The notes under the pieces were generated by a model. The model searched no databases. It saw only the letters and a program-made list of their open reading frames with translations, and was not told the DNA's origin. A stretch of DNA of 64,000 bases from NCBI GenBank assembly GCA_028281105.1, contig JANQKQ010000026.1:160531-224530 (forward strand), read 5' to 3'. The stretch's first letter is position 1. Every line of letters starts with the position of its first letter. The DNA comes from Rhizobiaceae bacterium. Lineage in GTDB: Bacteria > Pseudomonadota > Alphaproteobacteria > Rhizobiales > Rhizobiaceae. A program made the position numbers and the translations under genes. Below are positions 1 through 8,721 of this stretch, in pieces.

Positions 1-1363
1 GGTCGACGCCGCGCGTCGGCTGGGAGACCACCAGGAGTTTCGGATCCGACGCGATCTCGCGAGCGAATACCAGTCTTTGCTGGTTGCCGCCCGACAGGCT
101 GGAAGCGGCATCGCCAAGCGCGCCGTAGCGCACCGCCAGCAGGTCGAGCCGCTGGCCGGCCTGCCGGCGCATGGCCGCCAGGTCGAGTAGGCCGTGCCGA
201 TTGATCGGAGCCTTACGCTGGCTGCCGGCCACCACATTGGCTTCCACTGACGCGGCCAGTGCCAGGCCTTCGTCGCGGCGATTGGCGCTGACATAGCCCA
301 TGCCGAGCTCCCGGCGGTCGCGGTTGGGCAGGTTGGTGATATCGTCGCCCGCCAGAAAGATCGCGCCGTCGCTGACCGCGCGCAGCCCCACCAGACACTC
401 GACCAGCTCGCTCTGGCCGTTGCCGGAAACTCCGGCGAGCCCGACGATCTCACCCTCATTGACTTGGAGATCCACCCCGTGCAGCGGATGAGACTTCTCC
501 AGCGCGGGCGTCGTCAGCCGGCGCGCTTCGAGCACGATCTCGCCGACAGCCCCTTTGCGCCTGCTTGAAGCGGGATGAGTCCGATCGCCCGCCTCGCCGA
601 TCATGTGGCCGGCGATGGTGTCGATGTCGGTGTCGGCCACCGGGCTCGAATAACACACCTCGCCGCGCCGAAAGACGGTGACCCGATCCGCCAGCGCCAT
701 GACCTCTTTCAGCTTGTGACTGACGAAAAGAATGGTCGTGCTGTCCTCGCGCAGCTTGCGCAGCAGAGAAAACAAATCCTCCACCTGCTGCGGCGCGAGG
801 ACGGCCGTGGGTTCGTCCAGGATTAAAATCCGCGCGCCGCGGCGCAGCAGGCGGATGATCTCGACGAATTGCTGGATGTGCACTGGGGTGCCGCCCGAGC
901 GCCGGCTCCAGTCCACCTCGACCGCCGTGCGGCCGGCCAGTTCACGGCCCGAAGCCAGCGCGGCTTCCCAGTCGATGCGCGAAACCGGCCCGATACGCCG
1001 CACCAGCGGCTCGTCGCCGAGCACCAGGTTTTCCAGTAGCGTCAGATCCGGCGCCAGCATGAACTCCTGATGCACCATGCCGATGCCCAGCTCGAAGGCG
1101 TGGCCGGGCCCGGAAAATCTCACATCGCGATCATCGACGATGATGCGGCCTGAATCGGGCTGCTCGATCCCCTGCAATATGCGCATCAGCGTTGATTTGC
1201 CGGCGCCGTTCTCCCCCACCACCGCGTGGATTTCACCCGGCGCGATGAAAATCGAGATATCGCTGTTGGCCTGGACCGCGCCGTACCGCTTGCACAGCCG
1301 CTCGGCGCCCAGGCAGACCGAAACCGGCGCGGAGGCGCTCGAGGCCGCAGCATGGGCATTCAT
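1..1363 (-). CDS. BMP-type sugar/nucleoside ABC transporter ATP-binding protein (3' end outside window)
   Basis: Duplicated ABC ATPase that would power import of the ligand caught by the BMP-family binding protein encoded just upstream. 454 codons are visible from the ATG at 1361-1363 and the frame is open to the left edge, so the C-terminus is missing. The first nucleotide-binding domain has Walker A GENGAGKST (about residues 50-58) and Walker B ILILDEPTAVL; its signature is degenerate (HIQQF where relatives have VGxQQR). The second domain lacks a Walker A lysine, as is usual in this family, but has a canonical LSGGNQQR signature. Two fused domains plus a BMP partner point to the purine nucleoside/BmpA transporter class rather than RbsA. 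The permease genes are presumably beyond position 1. Substrate is not determinable here. Confidence 0.88.
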   Translation of the reverse strand, partial: MNAHAAASSASAPVSVCLGAERLCKRYGAVQANSDISIFIAPGEIHAVVGENGAGKSTLMRILQGIEQPDSGRIIVDDRDVRFSGPGHAFELGIGMVHQEFMLAPDLTLLENLVLGDEPLVRRIGPVSRIDWEAALASGRELAGRTAVEVDWSRRSGGTPVHIQQFVEIIRLLRRGARILILDEPTAVLAPQQVEDLFSLLRKLREDSTTILFVSHKLKEVMALADRVTVFRRGEVCYSSPVADTDIDTIAGHMIGEAGDRTHPASSRRKGAVGEIVLEARRLTTPALEKSHPLHGVDLQVNEGEIVGLAGVSGNGQSELVECLVGLRAVSDGAIFLAGDDITNLPNRDRRELGMGYVSANRRDEGLALAASVEANVVAGSQRKAPINRHGLLDLAAMRRQAGQRLDLLAVRYGALGDAASSLSGGNQQRLVFAREIASDPKLLVVSQPTRGVD

Positions 1364-1471
1364 AGGCGCAACTTTCGCAACTGGGCACATCGCGGATCGG
1401 CGGACATCCGCACGTCACACGCGAAAAAACAAGAACCGGAGCATGCCTGTCTACCCGGTCTATTGGAGAAA

Positions 1472-1512
1472 CCGCTCCACCGGAAGGGCAGCCGAAACCG
1501 CCCTTCCAGCGG
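1472..1512 (-). promoter_or_regulatory. Stable hairpin between the BMP binding-protein gene and the ATPase gene
   Basis: GGAAGGGC (1482-1489) pairs with GCCCTTCC (1500-1507), and CCGCT (1472-1476) with AGCGG (1508-1512) further out. It lies 16 bases past the stop of the binding-protein gene and more than 100 bases before the ATPase start. There is no U-run after it, so it is more likely a 3' stabiliser or partial attenuator, giving more binding protein than ATPase, than a full terminator. The pairing is seen directly; the role is inferred. Confidence 0.45.
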
Positions 1513-1527
1513 GAGGATGATCCCGGA

Positions 1528-2562
1528 CTATTTGAAGAATTCCGGGTAGCCTTCGCTCGACACATCCCATACGTCGATCTTGCCGGCGATGATGTCCGCT
1601 TCAAGCTGAGCGACCTTTTCCAGATAGGCGGCCGGAATCATGTCCTTGGTGTGGTTCATGTCCGACAGCGCGACACCGTTCTGCGCCAGGCCGAAATCCA
1701 TGATCTCGCCACCGGGAAACTCACCCTGGGCATAGGCTTCGATGACGTTCTCGACCGCCACGTCAACCCGCTTGAGCACCGACGTCAGGACGCTGCCCGG
1801 AGCCATGCCGTCCTGATCGGTATCGACGCCGATCGCATAGTGCCCGGCAGCCTTCGCCGCCTCGATGATGCCTATACCGGTGCCGCCGGCAACCTGGTAG
1901 ACGATGTCGGCGCCTTCATCGAACATCGCCTTGGCCATCTGCTGGCCCTTGGCCGGATCGCCGAACGAGTCCGAATAGGCGACCTTGACCTCAATGTCCG
2001 GATTGATCGCCTGGGCGCCTTGGATGTAACCGACGATGAACTTGTCGATGCCCGGCGCCTTCACCCCGCCAATCACCCCGATCACCGCATCTTCATTGAT
2101 GCCCTTGATCGAGGTGTCGGTGGTCACCTGGGCCGCCAGCGCGCCGGCCAGGTACGAACCCTCATGCTCGGCGAATACGACCGAGGCCACATTGTCGCCC
2201 TTGCGGGTCTGGTTCATGATCACCCAGTTGGCGTCCGGGTAGTCGACGGCCAGTTTTTCCATCGGCTCGCCGTGAATCCACTCCAGCGAGATGACCAGGC
2301 CGAACCCGCCATCGGCGGCACGGCGCATGATCTCCTCGCCCTGGGCCGCAACGTCCTTTGATTCGATGGGGCGGCCCTCGACCCCGGTCTTCGCCAGGCC
2401 GGCCTCGAAGCCTGCATTGGCGGTGTCGTTCCAAGCGCCATCGCCCAGGCCGCCCTGGGCGATGATCAGCGCGGCCGGCGCCACGTCGGCCGCCATGGCC
2501 GGCATTGCCATGCCCAGCGACAGGGCGGCAAATCCGCCAGCGATTGCCGTTGATTTCAACAT
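1528..2562 (-). CDS. BMP family ABC transporter substrate-binding protein
   Basis: Periplasmic binding protein of the Bmp/PnrA family, 344 aa. I chose the ATG at 2560-2562 because it is preceded by a strong GGGAGG ribosome site and opens a classical signal peptide (hydrophobic stretch about residues 7-22, cleavage motif AMA|AD near residue 24). There is no lipobox, so it should be a soluble periplasmic protein. The mature part begins with the family pattern of a glycine-rich GGLGDGAWND loop followed by a periplasmic-binding-protein fold; VIGVIGG and GVDTDQDG match the family. It starts one base after the stop of the GntR gene and is followed by the cognate ATPase, so the three genes form one unit. 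Family members bind purine nucleosides or related ligands; the ligand here is unknown. Confidence 0.9.
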   Translation of the reverse strand: MLKSTAIAGGFAALSLGMAMPAMAADVAPAALIIAQGGLGDGAWNDTANAGFEAGLAKTGVEGRPIESKDVAAQGEEIMRRAADGGFGLVISLEWIHGEPMEKLAVDYPDANWVIMNQTRKGDNVASVVFAEHEGSYLAGALAAQVTTDTSIKGINEDAVIGVIGGVKAPGIDKFIVGYIQGAQAINPDIEVKVAYSDSFGDPAKGQQMAKAMFDEGADIVYQVAGGTGIGIIEAAKAAGHYAIGVDTDQDGMAPGSVLTSVLKRVDVAVENVIEAYAQGEFPGGEIMDFGLAQNGVALSDMNHTKDMIPAAYLEKVAQLEADIIAGKIDVWDVSSEGYPEFFK

Positions 2563-2563
2563 T

Positions 2564-3379
2564 CTATTTCCTCCCTTTTCTAGGATTGGACACCCGTCCG
2601 CCAAGGCTGAGAACGTTGTGCTCGTCGGGAGCCGGTCGTTCGCTATGTGCCGTGACCAGACGCATGTCATAGGTGTAGAACTCGCCGTGATAGACCGCCT
2701 CGACAGCCTCGACCAACCGGCCCGAACCGTCATAGGAGCGGCGGAACACCACCATCACCGCCGTGGGATCGGCAAGATCGAGCAGCCGGGTTTCCTCCCG
2801 GTTGGCTAGCCGCGTGGTGACCCGTTCGCGCGCCTCGGCGACCTTGTGCCCGGCCACCTCCAGCGCCTTGTAAAGTGAAAAATCACCGGCGCGCAGCGCG
2901 GTCTCGTCCTTATCGCCGAACGCTTCGACGCGCCGCGCCACATGGGCGGGCACCAGCGAGCGGTGAAGCGCGCAGGCCACGCCGTCGAGCAGGCGCAGCC
3001 GGCACAGATAGACCGCCGGCCCGCCACAATCGAACTCGCGAATCTGCTCCGGCGTGGCGGGGGCGAAATCGATGACGCAATGGCGCGAAGCGTGCCCCTC
3101 GCCGGCCGCCGCCTCGGTGAAACTCAGCAGATTGCCGGCGCGGCGGCGCAAGGACGGCCGGGCGACGAAACTGCCCGCGCCCTGGCGGCGGTGGATGATG
3201 CCGTCGCCTACCAGTTGCTCGATGGCGCGCACCGCTGTGCCCCTGCTAACCCCGTGATCGGCACAAAGCTGCGCTTCCGACGGCAGCCGGTCGCCCGGCT
3301 TGAACACGCCGTGCTCGATGCGATGGCGCAAATCCTCGGCCAGGGCCAGATAGCGCGGTTGGGCGGCAAGCTTCTGCAT
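2564..3379 (-). CDS. GntR family transcriptional regulator with UTRA domain (HutC/FarR type)
   Basis: A 271-aa repressor-type regulator. An N-terminal winged helix-turn-helix (about residues 8-75; GDRLPSEAQLCADHGVSRGT is the GntR signature) is followed by a UTRA effector-binding domain (about 90-235, ending in the typical YDGSGRLVEAVEAVYHGEFY region). It is the first gene of the unit that continues with the BMP binding protein and ATPase, so it most likely senses the imported ligand or a metabolite of it. A perfect palindrome lies just upstream at 3402-3413, a probable autoregulatory operator. The ATG at 3377-3379 has no obvious purine-rich ribosome site. HutC-subfamily assignment is from the UTRA domain; the effector is unknown. 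Confidence 0.9.
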   Translation of the reverse strand: MQKLAAQPRYLALAEDLRHRIEHGVFKPGDRLPSEAQLCADHGVSRGTAVRAIEQLVGDGIIHRRQGAGSFVARPSLRRRAGNLLSFTEAAAGEGHASRHCVIDFAPATPEQIREFDCGGPAVYLCRLRLLDGVACALHRSLVPAHVARRVEAFGDKDETALRAGDFSLYKALEVAGHKVAEARERVTTRLANREETRLLDLADPTAVMVVFRRSYDGSGRLVEAVEAVYHGEFYTYDMRLVTAHSERPAPDEHNVLSLGGRVSNPRKGRK

Positions 3380-3401
3380 GAGGGAAGCATAATATGCCCA
3401 G

Positions 3402-3413
3402 TTGACTAGTCAA
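3402..3413. promoter_or_regulatory. Perfect 12-bp palindrome, probable GntR operator with embedded -35
   Basis: TTGACTAGTCAA is a perfect inverted repeat 23 bases upstream of the GntR gene. Read on the minus strand, TTGACT is a consensus -35 followed after 16 bases by TATGCT, so repressor bound here would block its own promoter. The centre resembles HutC-subfamily operators built around a TAG-type core. The sequence and spacing are seen; operator function is inferred. Confidence 0.55.
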
Positions 3414-3606
3414 GTTGTTTCACGCCGTGAGATGCGAAGCGATGTCAGTGCGGCCGCTCGGACCGGGCCAAACCGGTCGAAACCCGCATAAGGATCGGTG
3501 GCCGGCAGCGCCGCCCATCGACACGTCGTCGCCCGCCCGGTACTGTCCGCCGCACCTGGCTTCATCCGCCCGGCAACAGGGCGAAACCGAAATCCGCGAG
3601 AGGCAA

Positions 3607-5928
3607 ATGAAGACACAGGTGGCGAGCCGCTACACCGCCGCCCATTGGGGCACCTATCGCGTCGACGGCCCGCCCGGCGATCCGCGTCTTGCGCCGATCG
3701 ACGACGATCCCGCGCCGTCTCCGATCGCGCGCGGCTGGATTGACGCGGCACGCGACACATCGACGAGGATCGCCAGACCGGCAGTGCGCAAAGGCTGGCT
3801 GGAACGGCGCGAAACCGTCAATCGTTGTCGCGATAGCTTCGTCGAGGTCGATTGGGATACCGCCCTCGATCTGGTGGCGGAGGAGTTGAAACGCGTTACC
3901 GGCGAGCACGGCAACCAGGCGATCTTCGCCGGCTCCTACGGCTGGGCCAGCGCCGGCCGTTTCCACCACGCCCAGTCCCAGTTGCGGCGCTTTCTCAATA
4001 CGATCGGCGGTTTCGTCCCCGCCAGGGACACTTACTCCCACGCGGCAGCCGAAGTGTTGCTGCCGCATATCGTCGGCATGACGAACCGCTCGTTCCAGGA
4101 CAACATGACCAGTCTGCAACTGGTCGCCGATCATTGCGAGCTGCTGATCGCCTTCGGCGGCATCTCCGCCAGAACCGCGCAGATCACCTCGTCGGGCACG
4201 TCGTGCCACGAAGTGGACGGCTGGCTGGCGAAATTCGCGGCCGGCGGCTCGGCGGTGGTCAACGTCTCGCCGCAACGCTCGGACTTCGCGGCCGAAGGCA
4301 ATGTGCGCTGGCTGGCGGTCCGACCCAACACCGACACCGCGCTGATGCTCGCGCTTGCCCACACGGTGTTGAGCAAGGGCCTGCACGATGAAGCCTTCCT
4401 GCAAACCCGGTGCAACGGATGGCGGACCTTCAAGGCCTATCTGACCGGCGAGACGGACGGCATAGCCAAGAGCGCGGCGTGGGCGGCGCAAATATGCTCG
4501 GTGAGCGAAGACGAGATCATCGATCTGGCCACCGAAATGGCGCGAAAACGCACCATGATCACGCTGGCCTGGGGTATCCAGCGCGCCGACCATGGCGAGC
4601 AGCCCCTGTGGGCCGGCCTGGCGCTGGCGGCGATGCTCGGCCAGATCGGCCAGCCCGGCACCGGTTTCGGCTTCGGTTACGGCTCGGTTACCCCCGTCGG
4701 GCGCAGTGGCAGATTGCTGCCCTGGCCCTCGGTTCCCCAAGGCGTGAACCCGGTTTCGCAATTCATCCCGGTCGCCCGTATCGCCGATATGCTGCTCCAT
4801 CCGGGTGAGGAATTCGCCTACAACGGCGGCACGCATATCTATCCGCACGCGCGCATCGTGTGGTGGGCCGGCGGCAATCCGTTCCACCACCATCAGGATC
4901 TGTACCGCCTGGAGGAAGCCTGGAAGAGGCCCGATACGGTGATCGTCAACGAGCCCTGGTGGACGGCCACCGCCAAACGCGCCGACATCGTATTGCCGGT
5001 CACCACGCCGCTGGAGCGCGATGACATCATGATGAACCGCCGCGATTCCGCACTGGTGTGGATGAGCAGGCTGCTGGAGCCGGCGGGCGAGGCGCGCTGC
5101 GACCACGCAGTATTTCGCGGTCTCGCCGAACGCATGGGCACCGGCGACGCGTTCACCGGCGGGCGCGACGAGAGCGAATGGCTTGCCTGGCTATGGGAGC
5201 GCGCGCAAGCCGTGGCCCGCGATCATGGCTTCGAACTGCCCGAACTCGATGAATTCCGCCGCGGCGGCATCTTCCGCTGTCCGCACGACGATGAACACCA
5301 CATCCAGCTTGAAGACTTCGCACGCGACCCGCAGGCCTCGCCGCTGGCCACATCAAGCGGCAGGATCGAGATCGTCTCTTCGGCCATCGCCGGCTTCGAT
5401 CTGCCCGATTGCCCGGCCCATCCCACCTGGATCGAGCCGGCCGAATGGCTGGGCGGCGAAATGGCCAAGGACGGAGCGCTGCATCTGGTATCCGGCCAGC
5501 CGGCGCCACGTCTGCACGGGCAGTTGGACAACGGCTCCCACTCGCGTGCCGCCAAGGTCGCCGGCCGCGAGCCGGTGGTCATCCATCCGCACACGGCCGC
5601 CGAGCGCGGCGTTACCGACGGCGACGTGGTGCGCCTGTTCAACGATCGCGGCGCGTGTCTGGCCGGCGCGGTGCTGAGCGAGGACATAAGGCCCGACTGC
5701 GTCGCGCTCGCCACCGGCGCCTGGTTCGATCCGCAGAACGTGGACGGCCAGGCGATCGAGGCGCACGGCAATCCCAACGTATTGACCATCGACAAGGGCA
5801 CGTCATCGCTGGCCCAGGGCAATATCGCCCACACGGCGCTGGTCTGGATGGAAAAGTGGACCGGCCCGGTGCCGGCCGTCGAGGCACACCGTCCACCCCC
5901 GATCGAACCGTTTGACGACGTGAGCTAG
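3607..5928 (+). CDS. Cytosolic molybdopterin-dependent oxidoreductase, BisC/TMAO-DMSO reductase family
   Basis: A 773-aa bis-MGD molybdoenzyme of the type II DMSO reductase family. The ATG at 3607 was chosen over an in-frame start at 3415 because it follows a GAGAGG ribosome site and gives the length of E. coli BisC (about 775 aa). Y111 and W113 (in SYGW) match Tyr114/Trp116 of Rhodobacter DMSO reductase, and S144 in YSH matches the molybdenum-ligand Ser147. There is no N-terminal Fe-S cysteine motif and no Tat signal, so the enzyme should be cytoplasmic, as is biotin sulfoxide reductase. The C-terminal MGD-binding domain spans about 610-740. No cytochrome or dedicated chaperone gene is adjacent. 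Substrate could be biotin or methionine sulfoxide or another S- or N-oxide; this is not decidable from sequence. Confidence 0.85.
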   Translation: MKTQVASRYTAAHWGTYRVDGPPGDPRLAPIDDDPAPSPIARGWIDAARDTSTRIARPAVRKGWLERRETVNRCRDSFVEVDWDTALDLVAEELKRVTGEHGNQAIFAGSYGWASAGRFHHAQSQLRRFLNTIGGFVPARDTYSHAAAEVLLPHIVGMTNRSFQDNMTSLQLVADHCELLIAFGGISARTAQITSSGTSCHEVDGWLAKFAAGGSAVVNVSPQRSDFAAEGNVRWLAVRPNTDTALMLALAHTVLSKGLHDEAFLQTRCNGWRTFKAYLTGETDGIAKSAAWAAQICSVSEDEIIDLATEMARKRTMITLAWGIQRADHGEQPLWAGLALAAMLGQIGQPGTGFGFGYGSVTPVGRSGRLLPWPSVPQGVNPVSQFIPVARIADMLLHPGEEFAYNGGTHIYPHARIVWWAGGNPFHHHQDLYRLEEAWKRPDTVIVNEPWWTATAKRADIVLPVTTPLERDDIMMNRRDSALVWMSRLLEPAGEARCDHAVFRGLAERMGTGDAFTGGRDESEWLAWLWERAQAVARDHGFELPELDEFRRGGIFRCPHDDEHHIQLEDFARDPQASPLATSSGRIEIVSSAIAGFDLPDCPAHPTWIEPAEWLGGEMAKDGALHLVSGQPAPRLHGQLDNGSHSRAAKVAGREPVVIHPHTAAERGVTDGDVVRLFNDRGACLAGAVLSEDIRPDCVALATGAWFDPQNVDGQAIEAHGNPNVLTIDKGTSSLAQGNIAHTALVWMEKWTGPVPAVEAHRPPPIEPFDDVS

Positions 5929-6003
5929 CGACGGGCACCGGCAAAGACCTCGACCTGATCGCCGCCTTCGTGTACATCCGCTGGGATTTTACAGGGAAGA
6001 CCC

Positions 6004-6609
6004 ATGGAAAAATTCACCACGCTTACCAGCGCGGCCGCGCCGCTGGCGATCATCAATATCGACACAGACATGATCATCCCGAAGGATTATCTCAAAACCA
6101 TCAAGCGCACCGGGCTGGGCAAGGGCCTGTTCGCCGAGCAGCGCTACCTGGACGATGGCTCGGATAACCCCGACTTCGTGCTCAACCAGCCCGCCTATCG
6201 CAATGCGCAGATCCTGGTCGCTGGCGACAATTTCGGTTGCGGCTCGTCGCGCGAGCACGCGCCCTGGGCGCTGCTGGATTTTGGCATCCGCTGCGTCATC
6301 TCCACTTCCTTCGCCGACATCTTCTACAACAACTGCTTCAAGAACGGCGTTCTGCCGATCGTGGTGACCCAGGAACAGCTCGACGAACTGATGGACGACG
6401 CCAGGCGCGGCGCCAACGCTACCCTGACCGTCGATCTGGAGTCCCAGACGATCCGCGGCCCCGACGGCGGCGAAATCCGTTTCGACATCGATGCGGACCG
6501 CAAGCACCGGCTTCTGAACGGCATCGACGACATCGGCGAAACCCTGGGTAACGTCGAAGCCATCGACCGCTACGAGACGCGCCAGGCCGACGACCGGCCC
6601 TGGATCTAA
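6004..6609 (+). CDS. leuD: 3-isopropylmalate dehydratase small subunit
   Basis: Small (swivelling-domain) subunit of isopropylmalate isomerase, which converts 2- to 3-isopropylmalate in leucine biosynthesis with the Fe-S large subunit LeuC. The 201-aa length and the hallmark [15 protein letters not shown] (residues 76-90) are diagnostic. The ATG at 6004 is preceded by AGGGAAG. leuB follows 74 bases downstream on the same strand, so the two are probably co-transcribed. No leuC is visible anywhere in this window, so it must lie elsewhere, which is common in this bacterial group. Confidence 0.96.
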   Translation: MEKFTTLTSAAAPLAIINIDTDMIIPKDYLKTIKRTGLGKGLFAEQRYLDDGSDNPDFVLNQPAYRNAQILVAGDNFGCGSSREHAPWALLDFGIRCVISTSFADIFYNNCFKNGVLPIVVTQEQLDELMDDARRGANATLTVDLESQTIRGPDGGEIRFDIDADRKHRLLNGIDDIGETLGNVEAIDRYETRQADDRPWI

Positions 6610-6683
6610 GACCCCCAACCGGTTCGCCTCTACCGGCCCGGAACCGCGGGCACGATGCACATCGCTTTCGGAACCTTGAAAAA

Positions 6684-7787
6684 ATGACCACACGAAAACT
6701 CCTCCTCCTGCCCGGCGACGGGGTCGGACCCGAGACCATGAACCAGATGCGCAAGCTGATCGACTGGGCCAATCGCGAGCATGCGGCCGGCTTCGAAATC
6801 GAGGAGGGACTGGTCGGCGGCGCCGCCTACGACGCCCATGGCGCCTCGATTTCCGAACAAGACATGGCCAAGGCGCTTGCCGCCGACGCGGTGCTGTTCG
6901 GCGCGGTGGGCGGACCGAAATGGGACGACGTTGCTTACGAGGTTCGCCCGGAGGCCGGCCTGTTACGGCTGCGCAAGGATCTGGGCCTGTTCGCCAATCT
7001 GCGCCCGGCGATCTGCTACCCCGCGCTCGCCGATTCCTCATCGCTGCGCAAGGAGGTGGTCGAGGGGCTTGATATCCTGATCGTGCGCGAACTGACCGGC
7101 GGCGTCTATTTCGGCGAGCCAAAGGAGATCACCGATCTGGGCAACGGCCAGAAGCGCGCCATCGACACCCAAATCTACGACACGTTCGAGATCGAACGCA
7201 TCTCTTCAGTCGCGTTCGAACTGGCGCGCACACGCACCAACCGGGTGTGCTCGATGGAAAAGCGCAATGTGATGAAGTCGGGCGTGCTGTGGAACGAGGT
7301 GGTCACCGCCACCCACGCCGCCGGTTATAAGGACGTGGAACTGACCCACATGCTGGCCGACGCCGGCGGCATGCAGCTGGTGCGCTGGCCCAAGCAGTTC
7401 GACGTCATCGTCACCGACAACCTGTTCGGCGATATGCTCTCCGACGTCGCCGCCATGCTCACCGGCTCGCTGGGCATGCTGCCTTCCGCCTCGCTGGGCG
7501 CGCCCGACGAAGCCACCGGCTCACGCCGCGCGCTTTACGAGCCGGTGCACGGCTCTGCCCCCGACATCGCCGGCCAGGGCATCGCCAACCCAATCGCCAT
7601 GATCGCCAGCTTCGCCATGTGCCTGCGCTATTCCTTCGATATGGTCGAACCAGCCGGTCAGGTGGAAGAAGCGATCGCCGCCGTCCTGGACGCCGGCAAG
7701 CGCACCGCTGACATCATGTCCGACGGCTGCGAGCAGCTGTCCACCGACGCGATGGGCGATGCGATTGTCGAGCAGCTGACCGGTTAG
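6684..7787 (+). CDS. leuB: 3-isopropylmalate dehydrogenase
   Basis: NAD-dependent oxidative decarboxylase giving the leucine precursor 2-oxoisocaproate. 367 aa, full length for the family. The N-terminal [11 protein letters not shown] motif, the substrate-binding RxxxxR arginines in the [17 protein letters not shown] region, and the metal-binding [10 protein letters not shown] segment (about residues 242-251) are all present. It follows leuD and its stop codon lies at the base of a hairpin shared with the convergent acyl synthase gene. The ribosome site before the ATG at 6684 is weak. Confidence 0.97.
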   Translation: MTTRKLLLLPGDGVGPETMNQMRKLIDWANREHAAGFEIEEGLVGGAAYDAHGASISEQDMAKALAADAVLFGAVGGPKWDDVAYEVRPEAGLLRLRKDLGLFANLRPAICYPALADSSSLRKEVVEGLDILIVRELTGGVYFGEPKEITDLGNGQKRAIDTQIYDTFEIERISSVAFELARTRTNRVCSMEKRNVMKSGVLWNEVVTATHAAGYKDVELTHMLADAGGMQLVRWPKQFDVIVTDNLFGDMLSDVAAMLTGSLGMLPSASLGAPDEATGSRRALYEPVHGSAPDIAGQGIANPIAMIASFAMCLRYSFDMVEPAGQVEEAIAAVLDAGKRTADIMSDGCEQLSTDAMGDAIVEQLTG

Positions 7788-7808
7788 CCTGAGCGAACGC
7801 GTTCAGGC
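7787..7808. terminator. Hairpin between convergent leuB and FeeM-like gene
   Basis: GCCTGA (7787-7792) pairs with TCAGGC (7803-7808) around GCGAACGCGT, itself partly self-complementary. The stem overlaps the last base of the leuB stop and the stop of the convergent gene. No U-run flanks it on either strand, so it may slow or protect both 3' ends rather than terminate efficiently. Confidence 0.4.
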
Positions 7809-8537
7809 CGATCTCGCCAGCATGGGGACCACCCGCGCCGGCTCGCGGTTCACGCCCTGGTCGGGCCGTCGTTCGAACATCATGCGGCGCTCGGTGAAGG
7901 TCGACTGAAAGAACGGCCGGCGCTGCAGCACCTGCTCGCGCAGTTCCGCGACGCTGCCCCGCATCAGGCAGATCGGATCCTTGAGCGTGGGATAGGGGCG
8001 CGGCTCGCACAACGGCTTGGAGCCGAACACCCGGCGATAGAACGCGCGATGCTCCTTGCGCACGGTCGCCAGGCAATAGTCCGCCTCGAAGTGCTCGGCG
8101 GCCAGACAGATCAGCCGCAACGTCAGATAGGGCAGCTCCGGGGTCCGCCGCGAGATCTCCGCATCGGCCACGAACCGGGTCGGGTCGACGACCACCTGCC
8201 CGGCATCGATCATCGGGCCGACGATGTCGGGAAAGACATCGAGCGCGGGACCCATCGGGTTTTCCGGCGAGATCACGTGCAGGCGGATCGATCCCACCAG
8301 ACGGCCGGCCATGTGCACCCCGAAGATCCAGCAGTTCTCCAGCCTGTCATAGGCGTCGGTAAAGCGAAGCTGGGTGTTGGGATGGATCGCGCCTTCGCGC
8401 AGATACGCGCGATAGCGCAGCCGGTATATGGCCTCCTTCTCCCAGTCGGTGTGCGCCAGCCGGTAATCCGTTTCCTGCAGGCAGTCGTAAACCCGGTGAA
8501 CAAAGGACTGTTCACGCCCAAGCACTTCAACAAACAT
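7803..8537 (-). CDS. FeeM-like N-acyl amino acid synthase / PEP-CTERM-LuxI-like acyltransferase
   Basis: A 244-aa protein with a GNAT-type fold related to N-acyl amino acid synthase FeeM and, more distantly, LuxI autoinducer synthases. Supporting features are the tyrosine/arginine-rich opening YRLRYRAYLREG (about 39-50), a hydrophobic strand with an SIRLHVI segment, a V-D-P-T-R-F pattern (117-122) that recalls the E-x-x-R-F pattern of LuxI proteins, and a conserved tail CLATVRKEHRAFYRRVFG. Such enzymes transfer an acyl chain from acyl-ACP to an amino acid or other amine. The ATG at 8535-8537 follows GGGGACG; another start nine codons upstream is possible. A perfect CtrA box lies 44 bases upstream. 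The product is not predictable from sequence. Confidence 0.65.
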   Translation of the reverse strand: MFVEVLGREQSFVHRVYDCLQETDYRLAHTDWEKEAIYRLRYRAYLREGAIHPNTQLRFTDAYDRLENCWIFGVHMAGRLVGSIRLHVISPENPMGPALDVFPDIVGPMIDAGQVVVDPTRFVADAEISRRTPELPYLTLRLICLAAEHFEADYCLATVRKEHRAFYRRVFGSKPLCEPRPYPTLKDPICLMRGSVAELREQVLQRRPFFQSTFTERRMMFERRPDQGVNREPARVVPMLARSA

Positions 8538-8580
8538 GGATCGTCCCCGCTCAGATCTCCGCATCGAGATGCCGAGCAGG

Positions 8581-8595
8581 TTAACGAACCATTAA
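8581..8595. promoter_or_regulatory. Perfect CtrA box (TTAA-N7-TTAA) upstream of the FeeM-like gene
   Basis: TTAA at 8581-8584 and TTAA at 8592-8595 are separated by exactly seven bases, the full consensus for the alphaproteobacterial cell-cycle regulator CtrA. It sits in an AT-rich island (8580-8660) unlike the GC-rich surroundings, 44 bases before the start codon. A second, half-matching element starts at 8656. The match is seen; regulation by CtrA is inferred from the consensus. Confidence 0.6.
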
Positions 8596-8721
8596 TCTGT
8601 GTAAAGGAAAAGTTAAGTTTTCGGCTGTAAACGGCTGATAATTATACGACTATGGTTAACGCAAATGGTTACCGGCGCAACGCCGCCGGCGCCGCGGTCT
8701 AATAGGATAAACTGTCTGGAT

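Noticed and set aside
3562..5106. A 514-codon minus-strand open frame opposite the molybdoenzyme gene
   Set aside because: Shadow of the molybdoenzyme reading; composition is typical of antisense GC-rich frames.
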